Source: JAZDMK01 sp043800975 (GTDB lineage Bacteria > Bacteroidota > Bacteroidia > Bacteroidales > JAHJDW01). Taken from it: 30,812 bases of DNA. The DNA lies in contig JAZDMK010000051.1 of the NCBI GenBank assembly GCA_043800975.1, forward strand, positions 1 to 30,812, read 5' to 3'. Position numbers and translations under genes: made by a program. Positions 15,601 to 22,089 of the stretch are shown here, piece by piece (position 1 is the first letter of the stretch; every line of letters starts with the position of its first letter). The notes beneath the pieces are model-generated. The model did not search any database. It was not told the origin of the DNA and saw only the letters and a list, made by a program, of their open reading frames with translations.

Positions 15601-16412
15601 CCACTCCATGCATAGGTAGTGCCGGCAATGCTGCTGTTTGCAGTTAGCGTTGCTGACTGTCCGGCGCAAATTGTGGGACTATTTACAGTAATTACAGGGT
15701 TTACGGAACACAGCTGAATGGAAACGTCATCCACAAAATATCGGGTTACACCTGCAGTACCACCAACATTAGTAGTGCTTGTACCACCATCATTGTAAAA
15801 ATTACCCAGGGTAAAATGTGTAAATGCCTGTGTAGGAGTAAAAGTAAATGAAACCAGCGTCCAACCCACTTTGTCGGTTATTATTCCTGTGTAATTAAGC
15901 TGAGGTGTGACATAGTAAGGACAACCTCCGGTTGATGAGGTCCAGGCTGAAGTTGTAAAGTAAACCCCCAAATTATTGGAGGCATACGTGTTTTTGTCTG
16001 CCATGGAAACATAAAATTCAACACAATATTGCTGTCCTACAACCAGCGCACTGGAAAGACTTCCCTGAACATATTCTCGCCAGGGAGAGCAACCGCCATT
16101 CCCGTAGGTACAAAGATTGACAAATCCGTTTCCGGTTCTGGGTGTTTGCTGACCAGCAGCGCTTCCGTTTGTGGAAAGGGGATGGGAATAACAAGTGTTT
16201 GCCAGAAAAGTATTGTAAACGTCGGTGGTGCCATCCGTAGGGCATGTCCACTGGTTGATTGCCGCATTGAAGGAAGCAATCGATAAATACCAACTACATT
16301 GTAAACTTCCTGTATTTACGTTTTCAAAACTGGGATTATTCACCAAATTTTGCAGACGGGCTGGAACAGACAGAAATAATACGAGGAAAAATAATAAGGC
16401 GGATTTTTTCAT
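12621..16412 (-). CDS. Large secreted adhesin: carbohydrate-binding-like head, seven Ig-like, five SprB repeats, PKD, T9SS type B
   Basis: This 1263-aa protein has a signal peptide, an N-terminal galactose-binding-like head (about 20-235; starts NLVNNPSFEN, ends YFVDDVSIQLC), seven Ig-like repeats of about 69 residues (about 240-727), five SprB repeats (about 727-1085), a PKD domain (YAWNFGDGTNSS, about 1091-1170) and a T9SS type B domain (about 1170-1263). The head resembles that of the small T9SS protein at 19960. Start ATG 16412 gives a good signal (MKKSALLFFLVLFLSV); an in-frame ATG 42 bases upstream adds non-signal residues. The SprB-PKD-sorting order matches the adjacent adhesin copy by copy. 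It is likely a cell-surface adhesin; ligand is unknown. Confidence 0.88.
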   Translation of the reverse strand: MKKSALLFFLVLFLSVPARLQNLVNNPSFENVNTGSLQCSWYLSIASFNAAINQWTCPTDGTTDVYNTFLANTCYSHPLSTNGSAAGQQTPRTGNGFVNLCTYGNGGCSPWREYVQGSLSSALVVGQQYCVEFYVSMADKNTYASNNLGVYFTTSAWTSSTGGCPYYVTPQLNYTGIITDKVGWTLVSFTFTPTQAFTHFTLGNFYNDGGTSTTNVGGTAGVTRYFVDDVSIQLCSVNPVITVNSPTICAGQSATLTANSSIAGTTYAWSGGLGAGNPKVVTPAITTTYTVTGTAGGNTGTATSVVTVTPIPVITVNSPTICAGQTATLTAGGGTTYSWSTGASTNPINVSPGATTTYTVSGTTSGCTGSTTSIVNVNPIPVITVNSPTICAGQTATLTAGGGTTYSWSTGASTNPINVSPGATTTYTVSGTTTGCTGSTTSIVNVTPIPVITVNSPTICAGQTATLTAGGGTTYSWSTGASTNPINVSPGATTTYTVSGTTSGCTGSTTSIVNVNPIPVITVNSPTICAGQTATLTAGGGTTYSWNTGAATNPINVSPGATTTYTVSGTTSGCMGSTTSIVNVNPIPVITVNSPTICAGDIATLTASGGTTYSWNTGSTANPLNVSPGTTTTYTVSGTTSGCTGSTTSIVTVTPIPGITVNSPTICAGQTATLTAGGGTTYSWNTGASTNPINVSPGATTTYTVSGTTSGCTGSTTAIVTVNPLPNAVITASTDVSCGLSNGSATASGGTSYNWSNGQGTATATGLSAGTYYCTVTQNGCDSIISVVINSIPGYTLSTSFTDEFCSNANGTATVTPNSAGTYGYLWSNSQSSNTITGLIAGTYTVTVTDAYTCTATATVTITNHAGPTAIISNVIPESCSGSNGSMTVVPNGGTAPLTYIWSSGQNTASISGLVAGTYVVTVTDFNTCTVVVTQTISNSPAPVVSLVNIQDVMCGSTDGAVNVSVSGGTAPLTYQWSNGQITQNLTNVLGGTYTLIVSDANGCKDTLTATVNVIGGPQAILTPVNAYCDENNGSITANVSGGTGSYTYLWSNGQTTSYISNLGAGTYSVTVDDGNCTTTTSAVISNSPKPVADFTLAPGITTLENPDITFFNGSTGATQYAWNFGDGTNSSVENPIHTYTETGQYVIVLTVTNSLGCTDSTMQTVIIKDPFSIWVPNAFTPDGDGINDYFGPKGTNFDPDHFEMYIYNRWGEQLFSTTNINHCWDGRVNGNVCKQDVYIWMIILRVNDEKFQKFQGHVTIIR
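14230..15700 (-). repeat. Tandem 207-bp coding repeats (Ig-like), seven units
   Basis: Units encode about 69 residues each, from P-V-I-T-V-N-S-P-T-I-C-A-G through S-I-V-N-V. Units 2 to 5 are nearly identical in protein and close in DNA, with the word GTTTGTCCxGCACAAAT recurring near 14400, 14815, 15025 and 15230. The outermost units are more diverged, as expected if internal copies are homogenised by recombination. Confidence 0.85.
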
Positions 16413-16542
16413 GCAGGTCAATAGTGAGGTTACAAATATATGCAAAGACTCCATTTTTTAACTAAGGGTTGCCCTTATAATGTGTAATTTGAACAATTTG
16501 AATCCAAATTCGAAAAGTTGAAGAAAATAATTGTAAAAAAAC

Positions 16543-16573
16543 TTGACACGTATTATTTCTTTTTATACTTTTG
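16543..16573 (+). promoter_or_regulatory. Promoter of the TetR-efflux operon
   Basis: TTG (16543-16545) and TACTTTTG (16566-16573, matching TAnnTTTG) are 20 bases apart, the standard spacing for Bacteroidota promoters. The first gene starts 58 bases downstream of the -7 box. Confidence 0.6.
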
Positions 16574-16585
16574 ACCACTCGGTTA
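16572..16585. promoter_or_regulatory. Candidate TetR operator TGACCACTCGGTTA
   Basis: The 14-mer is an imperfect palindrome of form TRACC-N4-GGTYA. It overlaps the end of the -7 box and the expected transcription start, so a bound repressor would block initiation. The regulator encoded 46 bases downstream is the obvious candidate ligand-responsive repressor. Confidence 0.5.
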
Positions 16586-16631
16586 AACTGAAAAGTTAAA
16601 TCATAAGGATAAACCAGAAAGTAAAAAATAA

Positions 16632-17243
16632 ATGACAGAAGAACAAGTATCTACGGAGAAGCTGATCCTGGAAGCCGCCCGAAAGGTGTTTATTGAAAAG
16701 GGTTACGACGGGGCACGCATGCAGGAAATTGCCGAAGAGGCGGGCATCAATAAAGCACTGTTGCATTATTATTTCCGTAATAAGGATAAACTTTTTGAAA
16801 GCATTTTCAATGACGCATTCAGCAAATTTATGCCACAGGTTGTACAAGCCATGGGGTCGGACCTGCCCTTTGATCAGAAGATACGCACGTTCATCAACAA
16901 CTATATTGACCTGATTCAGGAGAATCCGCACATTCCGCTTTTCGTGCTTCACGAGCTGCAACGCGATCCACAGCGGCTGATTAATATTTTCAAATCTTAC
17001 GGCTTCAGCCCGCAGGCCTTTGCACCCGTGCTGCAAAGACAACTGGAAGAAAGCGGCTACCGCCCCATTCCGTTCTTTCATCTGATCACCAACATCATTG
17101 GCATGTGTATCTTTCCCTTTGTGGCGCGGCCCATCATTCAGGGGTTTATTTTGGGTGGAAGTGAAGAAGCTTATCGGGCTTACCTCAGCGAAAGAAAAGA
17201 AATTGTTTATGACTTTGTAATGAACTCCATTCGTGTAAAATGA
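16632..17243 (+). CDS. TetR/AcrR-family transcriptional regulator
   Basis: This 203-aa protein has an N-terminal helix-turn-helix (about residues 8-56) with the usual ILEAARKVFIEKGYDGARM, IAEEAGINKALLHYYFRNKD pattern, and an all-helical C-terminal ligand domain. TetR proteins are mostly repressors released by small molecules. It is the first gene of the operon that encodes the efflux pump, and an operator-like palindrome lies in its promoter, so autoregulation and control of the pump are likely. The arrangement parallels the TetR regulator linked to ybhGFSR in Escherichia coli. The inducer cannot be read from the sequence. Confidence 0.92.
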   Translation: MTEEQVSTEKLILEAARKVFIEKGYDGARMQEIAEEAGINKALLHYYFRNKDKLFESIFNDAFSKFMPQVVQAMGSDLPFDQKIRTFINNYIDLIQENPHIPLFVLHELQRDPQRLINIFKSYGFSPQAFAPVLQRQLEESGYRPIPFFHLITNIIGMCIFPFVARPIIQGFILGGSEEAYRAYLSERKEIVYDFVMNSIRVK

Positions 17244-17276
17244 AATATCTATGCAAATGAAAAGAGATATTGGAAA

Positions 17277-17306
17277 CGTTATACGTTATTCGTTATACGT
17301 TATTCG
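17277..17306 (+). repeat. Heptamer array CGTTATW, 4 copies
   Basis: CGTTATA, CGTTATT, CGTTATA and CGTTATT run with an exact period of 7. The array sits 20 bases upstream of the TolC start codon I prefer. Its reverse complement, WATAACG, is the word used upstream of the adaptor gene at 18906 and of the second ATPase at 22054. Confidence 0.85.
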
Positions 17307-17325
17307 TAGTGACAGTTTTAAGCTC

Positions 17326-18585
17326 ATGAGTATTATTATTTTAGTACTGCTTTTTTCAACGACCCTTTTGCAGGCGCAGGACGATTTTTCGCTATTCAGT
17401 TTGCAGAAGAAAGCCGTTGAAAATTACCCGCTTTACCGTCAGAAAAAACTGAACGATGAAGCACTGGGTTTGAAAGAAAAAAATATTTCCACCGCCTGGA
17501 TGCCGCAGCTGATGCTGAACGGACAGGCCACCTGGCAATCAGCTACGACCGAAATTCCCATCTCAATGCCCGGACTGAACATTCCAAATCCTGATAAAGA
17601 TGCTTACAAAGTAACGCTCGATATCAGTCAGACTTTGTATGATGGTGGATTTTCCAAAAAACAGAAAGAGCTGGAACGTGCGTCGCTCGGGGCCGATCAA
17701 CAGCAGATCGAAGTGGAGCTATACAAACTGAAAGCGCAAGTGAATCAGCTTTATTTTAATGTGATATTGATGCAATCGCAGGACAGCCTGCTGCGCGTGC
17801 TTCGCAGCGATATTGAAACGCGGTTGAAAAAAACGGAAGCAGGTATTAAAGAAGGCGCAGGTCTGGAATCACCCGCCGATGCTTTGAAAGCGGAGATTCT
17901 GAAAATTGAACAACAGCTGATCGAAACCGAAGCCAACCGCAAAGCCGCAATACACATGCTGAGTGTAATGTGCGGTGTGCAGATGAATGATAATAGTAAA
18001 CTTTCTTTACCCGAGGTAACCGCAACGGCAGCCGCTGATTTCAGCAAGCGACCCGAGTATAAATATTTCGGATTACAAAAATCGAAACTGGACGCGAGTG
18101 CGGGATTGCTGTCTGCACGCCTGATGCCGCGTGTGTCTACTTTTGCACAATTGGGTTACGGCAAGCCGGGACTGAATATGTTTGCCAACGAATTTGAGCC
18201 GTATCTCTATGTGGGTGCACGCTTCAGCTGGAATCTGTGGAATTGGAACCAGAACAAAAACGACCGCAACATAATCAGTCTGCAACAAAGAGGGATTGAT
18301 ATCCAACTGGAGAATCTGGAAAAAAATCTAAAGATGAATGAGCAGAAAGATCTGGAAGAAATCGGGAAATGGCAGAGCATGATGCAGAAAGATGAAGAGA
18401 TCATTGCCCTGAAATCGAAGATTGCCAAACGTTCGGAAACACTGATGGACAATGGCGTTCAAACACCCGCCGATTATCTGGCCGATGTGAATGCTGAAAC
18501 GCAGGCGAAGCTGAATCTTGCATTGCATAAGGTACAGCTGGCGATGGCGAAGATTAATTATTTGAATAATACGGGAGGAATGTAA
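17326..18585 (+). CDS. TolC-family outer membrane efflux protein
   Basis: This 419-aa protein has a signal peptide (1-17; hydrophobic core IIILVLLFSTTLL, then QAQ-DD) and the alpha-helical/beta-barrel repeat layout of TolC proteins: AVENYPLYRQKKLN near the N terminus, DISQTLYDGGF, long coiled-coil helices, ARFSWNLWNWNQNKND in the second half and a final helical pair. It forms the outer membrane channel for the tripartite exporter encoded downstream. The frame opens at 17251, but the first 25 codons translate the CGTTATW heptamer array, so I place the start at ATG 17326. Confidence 0.88.
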   Translation: MSIIILVLLFSTTLLQAQDDFSLFSLQKKAVENYPLYRQKKLNDEALGLKEKNISTAWMPQLMLNGQATWQSATTEIPISMPGLNIPNPDKDAYKVTLDISQTLYDGGFSKKQKELERASLGADQQQIEVELYKLKAQVNQLYFNVILMQSQDSLLRVLRSDIETRLKKTEAGIKEGAGLESPADALKAEILKIEQQLIETEANRKAAIHMLSVMCGVQMNDNSKLSLPEVTATAAADFSKRPEYKYFGLQKSKLDASAGLLSARLMPRVSTFAQLGYGKPGLNMFANEFEPYLYVGARFSWNLWNWNQNKNDRNIISLQQRGIDIQLENLEKNLKMNEQKDLEEIGKWQSMMQKDEEIIALKSKIAKRSETLMDNGVQTPADYLADVNAETQAKLNLALHKVQLAMAKINYLNNTGGM

Positions 18586-18587
18586 AT

Positions 18588-18622
18588 GATTTTCGATTTT
18601 CAATTGACAATTTTCGATTTTA
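18588..18622 (+). repeat. Heptamer array RATTTTC, 5 copies
   Basis: GATTTTC, GATTTTC, AATTGAC, AATTTTC and GATTTTA follow with a period of 7, starting two bases after the TolC stop codon. The 18586-18946 interval contains no gene, only this and the next repeat entries. Confidence 0.75.
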
Positions 18623-18664
18623 AAACCTTTGTGTTTATAGCGTCTCCGTGTGAAAAAGTGTTAT

Positions 18665-18737
18665 GCCACAGAAACACGAAAGCACTAAACCCCACAAAAT
18701 ATTTGGTGTTTTTTTGGAGTTTTGGTGATTTGGTGGC
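18665..18737. repeat. Large imperfect CACnAAA/G inverted repeat
   Basis: The left arm (from GCCACAGAAACACGAAAGC) and right arm (ending GGTGATTTGGTGGC at 18737) are near reverse complements over about 35 bases each. Each arm repeats CACnAAA at 8-9 base intervals. It is a diverged relative of 598-667. Confidence 0.65.
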
Positions 18738-18758
18738 GGAAAACTTTCATCATTTCTT

Positions 18759-18859
18759 AACACATAGCGCACTCCGCCGCGGCGGAGAAAATACACACAT
18801 AGGCACATACAATCTTTCAAAATATTATGTGTCTATGCTTACCTATGATTCTATGTGTT
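18759..18859. repeat. CACATAG inverted repeat holding a 16-bp perfect palindrome
   Basis: AACACATAG (18759-18767) is matched by CTATGTGTT (18851-18859), with further CACATAG-type words between. Inside the left arm is the perfect palindrome CTCCGCCGCGGCGGAG (18772-18787), which is GC-rich in AT-rich surroundings and looks like an insertion. Confidence 0.6.
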
Positions 18860-18905
18860 TAAAAGAACAACCAATATTCCAAAGGGCGCAAAGAAAAATA
18901 TCATC

Positions 18906-18940
18906 GCATAACGCATAACGTGTAACAAATAACGCATAAC
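18906..18940 (+). repeat. Heptamer array GCATAAC, 5 copies
   Basis: GCATAAC, GCATAAC, GTGTAAC, AAATAAC and GCATAAC run with an exact period of 7, ending six bases before the adaptor start codon. No Shine-Dalgarno is visible, so the array occupies the place of the ribosome binding region. Confidence 0.85.
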
Positions 18941-18946
18941 GAACAT

Positions 18947-19828
18947 ATGAAAAAGCTCATCTTTATATTCAGCATGGCCCTTCTGGGACTGGCCTGCAAC
19001 CGCAGCAGCAAAGACTCGGATGCCTGGGGAAATTTTGAAGTGACGGAAGTAACCGTATCTGCAGAAGCCAACGGAAAGCTGCTCCAGCTCTCGGTTGAAG
19101 AAGGAACCGAAATAAACAAGGATGTTTCCGTGGGGCAGATCGATACCACCGATCTCTTTCTGAAACGCGCGCAGCTGCTGGCACAGCGCAAGGCCATTCT
19201 GTCGAAAAATTCGAACATTGCCGCGCAGGTGGAAGTGCAACGGCAGCAAAAAGAAAACCTGCTGATTGAAAAAGCGCGCCTTGAAAAACTGCTGGCAGGC
19301 GGCGCTGCAACGGCCAAGCAGATGGACGATCTGAAAGGGCAAATCAAAACCATTGAGAAGCAAATCCTGTCGGTCGAAACGCAGGGCTCATCTATTGGAA
19401 GTGAAGTGGAGGCGCTGGATAAACAGGTTGAACAAATCGAAGAATCGCTGCGCAAATGCAGTGTGATGAACCCGCTGAAAGGCACGGTACTCACGCGCTA
19501 TGCCGAGGCCGGCGAAGTGGTGACCTTTGGAAAACCCCTTTACAAAATTGCCGACATGACGGTGATGACGCTGAAGGTGTATGTGAGCGGCGATCAGCTG
19601 CCCAAAGTAAAAATAGGAACCAAAGTAGATGTGCTGGTGGATAAAGATGCCGAAAGCAACCGCACGCTGGAAGGCACGGTGAGCTGGGTATCGCCCACGG
19701 CCGAGTTCACGCCTAAAATTATTCAGACAAAAGAAGAACGGGTGAATCTGGTGTATGCCGTAAAAGTTTTGGTGAAGAACGATGGCACGCTGAAGATTGG
19801 AATGCCGGGTGAAATTAAATTTAAGTAA
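18947..19828 (+). CDS. HlyD/YbhG-type periplasmic adaptor (membrane fusion) lipoprotein
   Basis: This 293-aa protein has a lipoprotein signal (ALLGLAC, Cys17), a biotinyl-lipoyl-like half-domain (about 35-65), a long coiled coil (about 70-165), the second lipoyl half (MNPLKGTVLTRYAEAGEVV) and a beta-barrel domain (MTLKVYVSGDQLPKVKIGTKV). It links the inner membrane ABC transporter to TolC. Order and composition of the gene set match E. coli YbhG with YbhF, YbhS and YbhR. Start ATG 18947 directly follows a heptamer array. Confidence 0.9.
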   Translation: MKKLIFIFSMALLGLACNRSSKDSDAWGNFEVTEVTVSAEANGKLLQLSVEEGTEINKDVSVGQIDTTDLFLKRAQLLAQRKAILSKNSNIAAQVEVQRQQKENLLIEKARLEKLLAGGAATAKQMDDLKGQIKTIEKQILSVETQGSSIGSEVEALDKQVEQIEESLRKCSVMNPLKGTVLTRYAEAGEVVTFGKPLYKIADMTVMTLKVYVSGDQLPKVKIGTKVDVLVDKDAESNRTLEGTVSWVSPTAEFTPKIIQTKEERVNLVYAVKVLVKNDGTLKIGMPGEIKFK

Positions 19829-19867
19829 TCAGTGATCGGTAATCAGTAATCAGTGGTCAGTAATCAG
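19826..19867 (+). repeat. Heptamer array TAATCAG, 6 copies
   Basis: TAATCAG, TGATCGG, TAATCAG, TAATCAG, TGGTCAG and TAATCAG run with an exact period of 7. The first copy supplies the TAA stop codon of the adaptor gene. Confidence 0.9.
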
Positions 19868-19876
19868 TTTTGTCCC

Positions 19877-19920
19877 GCATAACGCATCAACGAATAACGT
19901 CTAACGCATCAACGCATAAC
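19877..19920 (+). repeat. GCATAAC-family array, 6 copies
   Basis: GCATAAC, GCATCAAC, GAATAAC, GTCTAAC, GCATCAAC, GCATAAC: units of 7, two with one extra base. It shares its word with 18906-18940 and lies 39 bases before the next start codon. Confidence 0.85.
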
Positions 19921-19959
19921 GCCAAAGAAATGAAACACAAAAAACAAATATGAACTGAA

Positions 19960-20958
19960 ATGAGAAAAATCATTTTCATAGTATGTATGTTTTGTTTGCC
20001 GAAGATTTTGGGTGCGCAGAATTTAGTACCAAATGGTGATTTCGAATATTATACAACTTGCCCAATAACTGCCAATGAAGTTTACAGGGCTTACCCTTGG
20101 TTTACACCTGGTGGCTCCTCAGATTACTTTAATTCATGTGTCGTATGGCCATTTGTTGCTGTACCTACAAATCAATTTGGAACGCAAGTTCCACATTCTG
20201 GAAATGGATACTGTGGATTTCTTACAATTATTAATTTTAACCCTGATAGTAGAGAATATATTGCTGTTGGATTAAAGGAACCCTTAAAGACTAATAAAAA
20301 ATATTGTATAAGTTTTTGGGTAAGCGCAGCAGAGTTATCCCACCTTGGTATTAGCAATATTGGTGCTTATTTTTCAAACGATACTATTAAACAGATACCA
20401 CAAGGTTTTAATGTTTTATTGCCATATTCACCTCAAGTTGAAAATGCAGACTATAATTTTTTATCCGATACTTTGAGTTGGATGAAAGTGGAAGGTAGTT
20501 TTATTGCTGCCGGAGGAGAACGGTTTATGACCATTGGTAATTTCAGAGATGATGCGCATACTTTATTTGACACTATTAAACCTCTTCCACTTGGAATCCC
20601 TAATGAAACCTACTACTATATAGATGATGTTTCTGTTTATTATTGCGGAGAAGATACAATACCTATAGAACCCATTGAAAATATGCTTGAAATTTCAAAT
20701 GCGTTTACTCCCAACAACGATGGTAAAAACGATTACTTCCACATCAAAGGAACCAACATTTCAACGGTGCATCTGAAAATCATTAACCGATGGGGACAGC
20801 AATTGTATGAAGGCATGGGAGAGAATGTGAAGTGGGATGGAACGTATGATGGAAAAGAAGTAAGCGCAGGCGTTTATTATTACATAGCGGAAGTTGTTTT
20901 TAAAGACGGGGAAGTGAGAAATAAAAAAGGAAGCATTCATCTAATTCAAAAAAAATGA
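19960..20958 (+). CDS. Secreted protein with galactose-binding-like head and T9SS type B sorting domain, inside the efflux operon
   Basis: This 332-aa protein has a signal peptide (1-19), a beta-rich head (about 20-230; NLVPNGDFEYY, GGSSDYFNSC, SREYIAVGL, YCISFWVS, YYIDDVSVYYC) of the same type as the head of the adhesin at 12621, and a T9SS type B domain (about 245-332; NAFTPNNDGKNDYF, INRWGQQLYEG, WDGTYDGKEV, AGVYYYIAEV). It is predicted to be surface-exposed or released. Its stop overlaps the ATPase start (ATGA). The head-coding part is visibly AT-richer than the flanking pump genes, suggesting insertion into the operon. No link to efflux is known. Confidence 0.85.
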   Translation: MRKIIFIVCMFCLPKILGAQNLVPNGDFEYYTTCPITANEVYRAYPWFTPGGSSDYFNSCVVWPFVAVPTNQFGTQVPHSGNGYCGFLTIINFNPDSREYIAVGLKEPLKTNKKYCISFWVSAAELSHLGISNIGAYFSNDTIKQIPQGFNVLLPYSPQVENADYNFLSDTLSWMKVEGSFIAAGGERFMTIGNFRDDAHTLFDTIKPLPLGIPNETYYYIDDVSVYYCGEDTIPIEPIENMLEISNAFTPNNDGKNDYFHIKGTNISTVHLKIINRWGQQLYEGMGENVKWDGTYDGKEVSAGVYYYIAEVVFKDGEVRNKKGSIHLIQKK

Positions 20959-21866
20959 GCAGCTCCATCATCGTCGAACAGTTGGAAAAAAGCTACGGCA
21001 CAGTGAAAGCGCTGCAGCCGGTGAGCTTTGCGGTGGCGCCGGGTGAGCTGTTTGGCTTTATTGGGCCGGATGGTGCGGGCAAAACAACGCTGTTCCGGTT
21101 ACTGGTCACCCTGCTGCTTCCCGATGCGGGAACGGCCACACTGGAAGGCATGGATGTGGTGAAAGACTATAAAAAAATAAGGCAGCTCATTGGGTATATG
21201 CCCGGACGTTTTTCGTTGTATCACGATCTGACGGTGGAGGAGAACCTGCGCTTTTTCGCAACTGCATTCAAAACCACGGTGGAAGAAAATTACGATCTGG
21301 TAAAAGATATTTATTCACACATTGAACCTTTTAAAAAACGACTGGCGGGAAAGCTCTCGGGTGGCATGAAGCAGAAGCTTGCACTTTCGTGTGCGCTGAT
21401 TCATCGTCCTAAAATTTTGGTACTGGATGAACCCACCACCGGCGTGGATGCCGTGTCGCGCAAGGAGTTCTGGGAGATGCTGAAAAAATTGCAGCTGAGC
21501 GGAATCACCATTGTTGTATCTACACCTTATATGGATGAAGCGGGATTGTGCGACCGCGTGGCGCTGATGGAGAAGGGGCGCATCATGGCGGTGGATACCC
21601 CGGCGGCAATCACGGGAAGGTTTGCAAAAAAAATATATGCCGTGACATCGGATCATATTTATGCGCTGAGCAAAGAGGTTAACCAATTCCCCGCTACGCA
21701 AAGCGCCTGGCTGTTCGGGCAGGATCTGCACGTAACGGGAAGTGAAAATTTCTCTGCGGATGAATTGTTGCAATACCTGGCCGCGAAAGGCTTTTCGGAT
21801 GTGAAGATCCGGGAATCGGAACCGGTAATTGAAGATTGTTTTTTGGAATTGATGAAGGAGGAGTGA
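20955..21866 (+). CDS. ABC transporter ATPase, YbhF N-half-like, degenerate Q and H loops
   Basis: This 303-aa cytoplasmic ATPase has Walker A GPDGAGKTT (37-45), signature LSGGM (134-138) and Walker B ILVLDEP (154-160), but the Q-loop glutamine is Gly84 (YMPGRFS) and the H-loop histidine is Pro191 (STPYMDEA). About 80 residues follow the core. It corresponds to the first ATPase half of YbhF-type proteins, which in E. coli is fused to the second half; here the halves are separate genes. It starts inside the stop codon of the preceding T9SS gene and is followed by a repeat-filled gap before the second ATPase. Confidence 0.92.
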   Translation: MSSSIIVEQLEKSYGTVKALQPVSFAVAPGELFGFIGPDGAGKTTLFRLLVTLLLPDAGTATLEGMDVVKDYKKIRQLIGYMPGRFSLYHDLTVEENLRFFATAFKTTVEENYDLVKDIYSHIEPFKKRLAGKLSGGMKQKLALSCALIHRPKILVLDEPTTGVDAVSRKEFWEMLKKLQLSGITIVVSTPYMDEAGLCDRVALMEKGRIMAVDTPAAITGRFAKKIYAVTSDHIYALSKEVNQFPATQSAWLFGQDLHVTGSENFSADELLQYLAAKGFSDVKIRESEPVIEDCFLELMKEE

Positions 21867-21877
21867 AAATGATTTTT

Positions 21878-21898
21878 GATTTACGATTTACGATTTAC
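21878..21898 (+). repeat. Heptamer array GATTTAC, 3 copies
   Basis: Three perfect GATTTAC copies are flanked by GATTTTTG and GATTTTG variants (21871-21905). The array starts 11 bases after the ATPase stop codon. Confidence 0.85.
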
Positions 21899-21905
21899 GA
21901 TTTTG

Positions 21906-21936
21906 GAACTTTGCGCTCTCTGCGCCTTGGCGTGAA
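21906..21936 (+). repeat. TTTGCGC/TCTGCGC repeat
   Basis: ACTTTGCGC, TCTCTGCGC and CTTGGCGTG repeat a related word about every 8-9 bases. It resembles the CTTTGTG form of the CACnAAG family with GCG replacing GTG. Confidence 0.5.
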
Positions 21937-21943
21937 ACAAAAG

Positions 21944-21964
21944 GACGGATGTCCGATGACCGAT
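21944..21964 (+). repeat. Heptamer array GNCCGAT, 3 copies
   Basis: GACGGAT, GTCCGAT and GACCGAT run with an exact period of 7. Confidence 0.65.
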
Positions 21965-21991
21965 TTGGGAAAATTATTTTGTGGAATAGCT

Positions 21992-22031
21992 GTTACACAA
22001 AGTTTCACAAAGAAGTCACAAAGGTCACTAA
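21992..22031 (+). repeat. CACAAAG/CACTAAG repeat
   Basis: Four CAC(A/T)AAG words occur at 9-11 base intervals. Same family as 598-667 but without the second inverted arm. Confidence 0.6.
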
Positions 22032-22053
22032 GAATACATTATGCACTATTTAC

Positions 22054-22081
22054 CAATAACTATTAACGAATAACGATTAAC
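22054..22081 (+). repeat. Heptamer array WWTAACK, 4 copies
   Basis: AATAACT, ATTAACG, AATAACG and ATTAACT run with an exact period of 7 and end eight bases before the second ATPase start codon. Confidence 0.85.
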
Positions 22082-22089
22082 TTTTTTAA

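Noticed and set aside
14230..15700. CRISPR-like regular repeats
   Set aside because: Units are 207 bp, coding and contiguous, with no short repeat-unique spacer pattern and no cas genes.
17251..17325. Upstream start of the TolC gene
   Set aside because: The codons translate the CGTTATW array and precede the signal peptide with no role; ATG 17326 starts a clean signal sequence.
18586..18918. Plus-strand frame of 110 codons after TolC
   Set aside because: It consists wholly of intergenic repeats and inverted repeats.
21836..22066. Plus-strand frame of 76 codons between the two ATPase genes
   Set aside because: It starts inside the first ATPase and translates the GATTTAC, TTTGCGC and CACAAAG repeats; no domain or codon pattern supports it.
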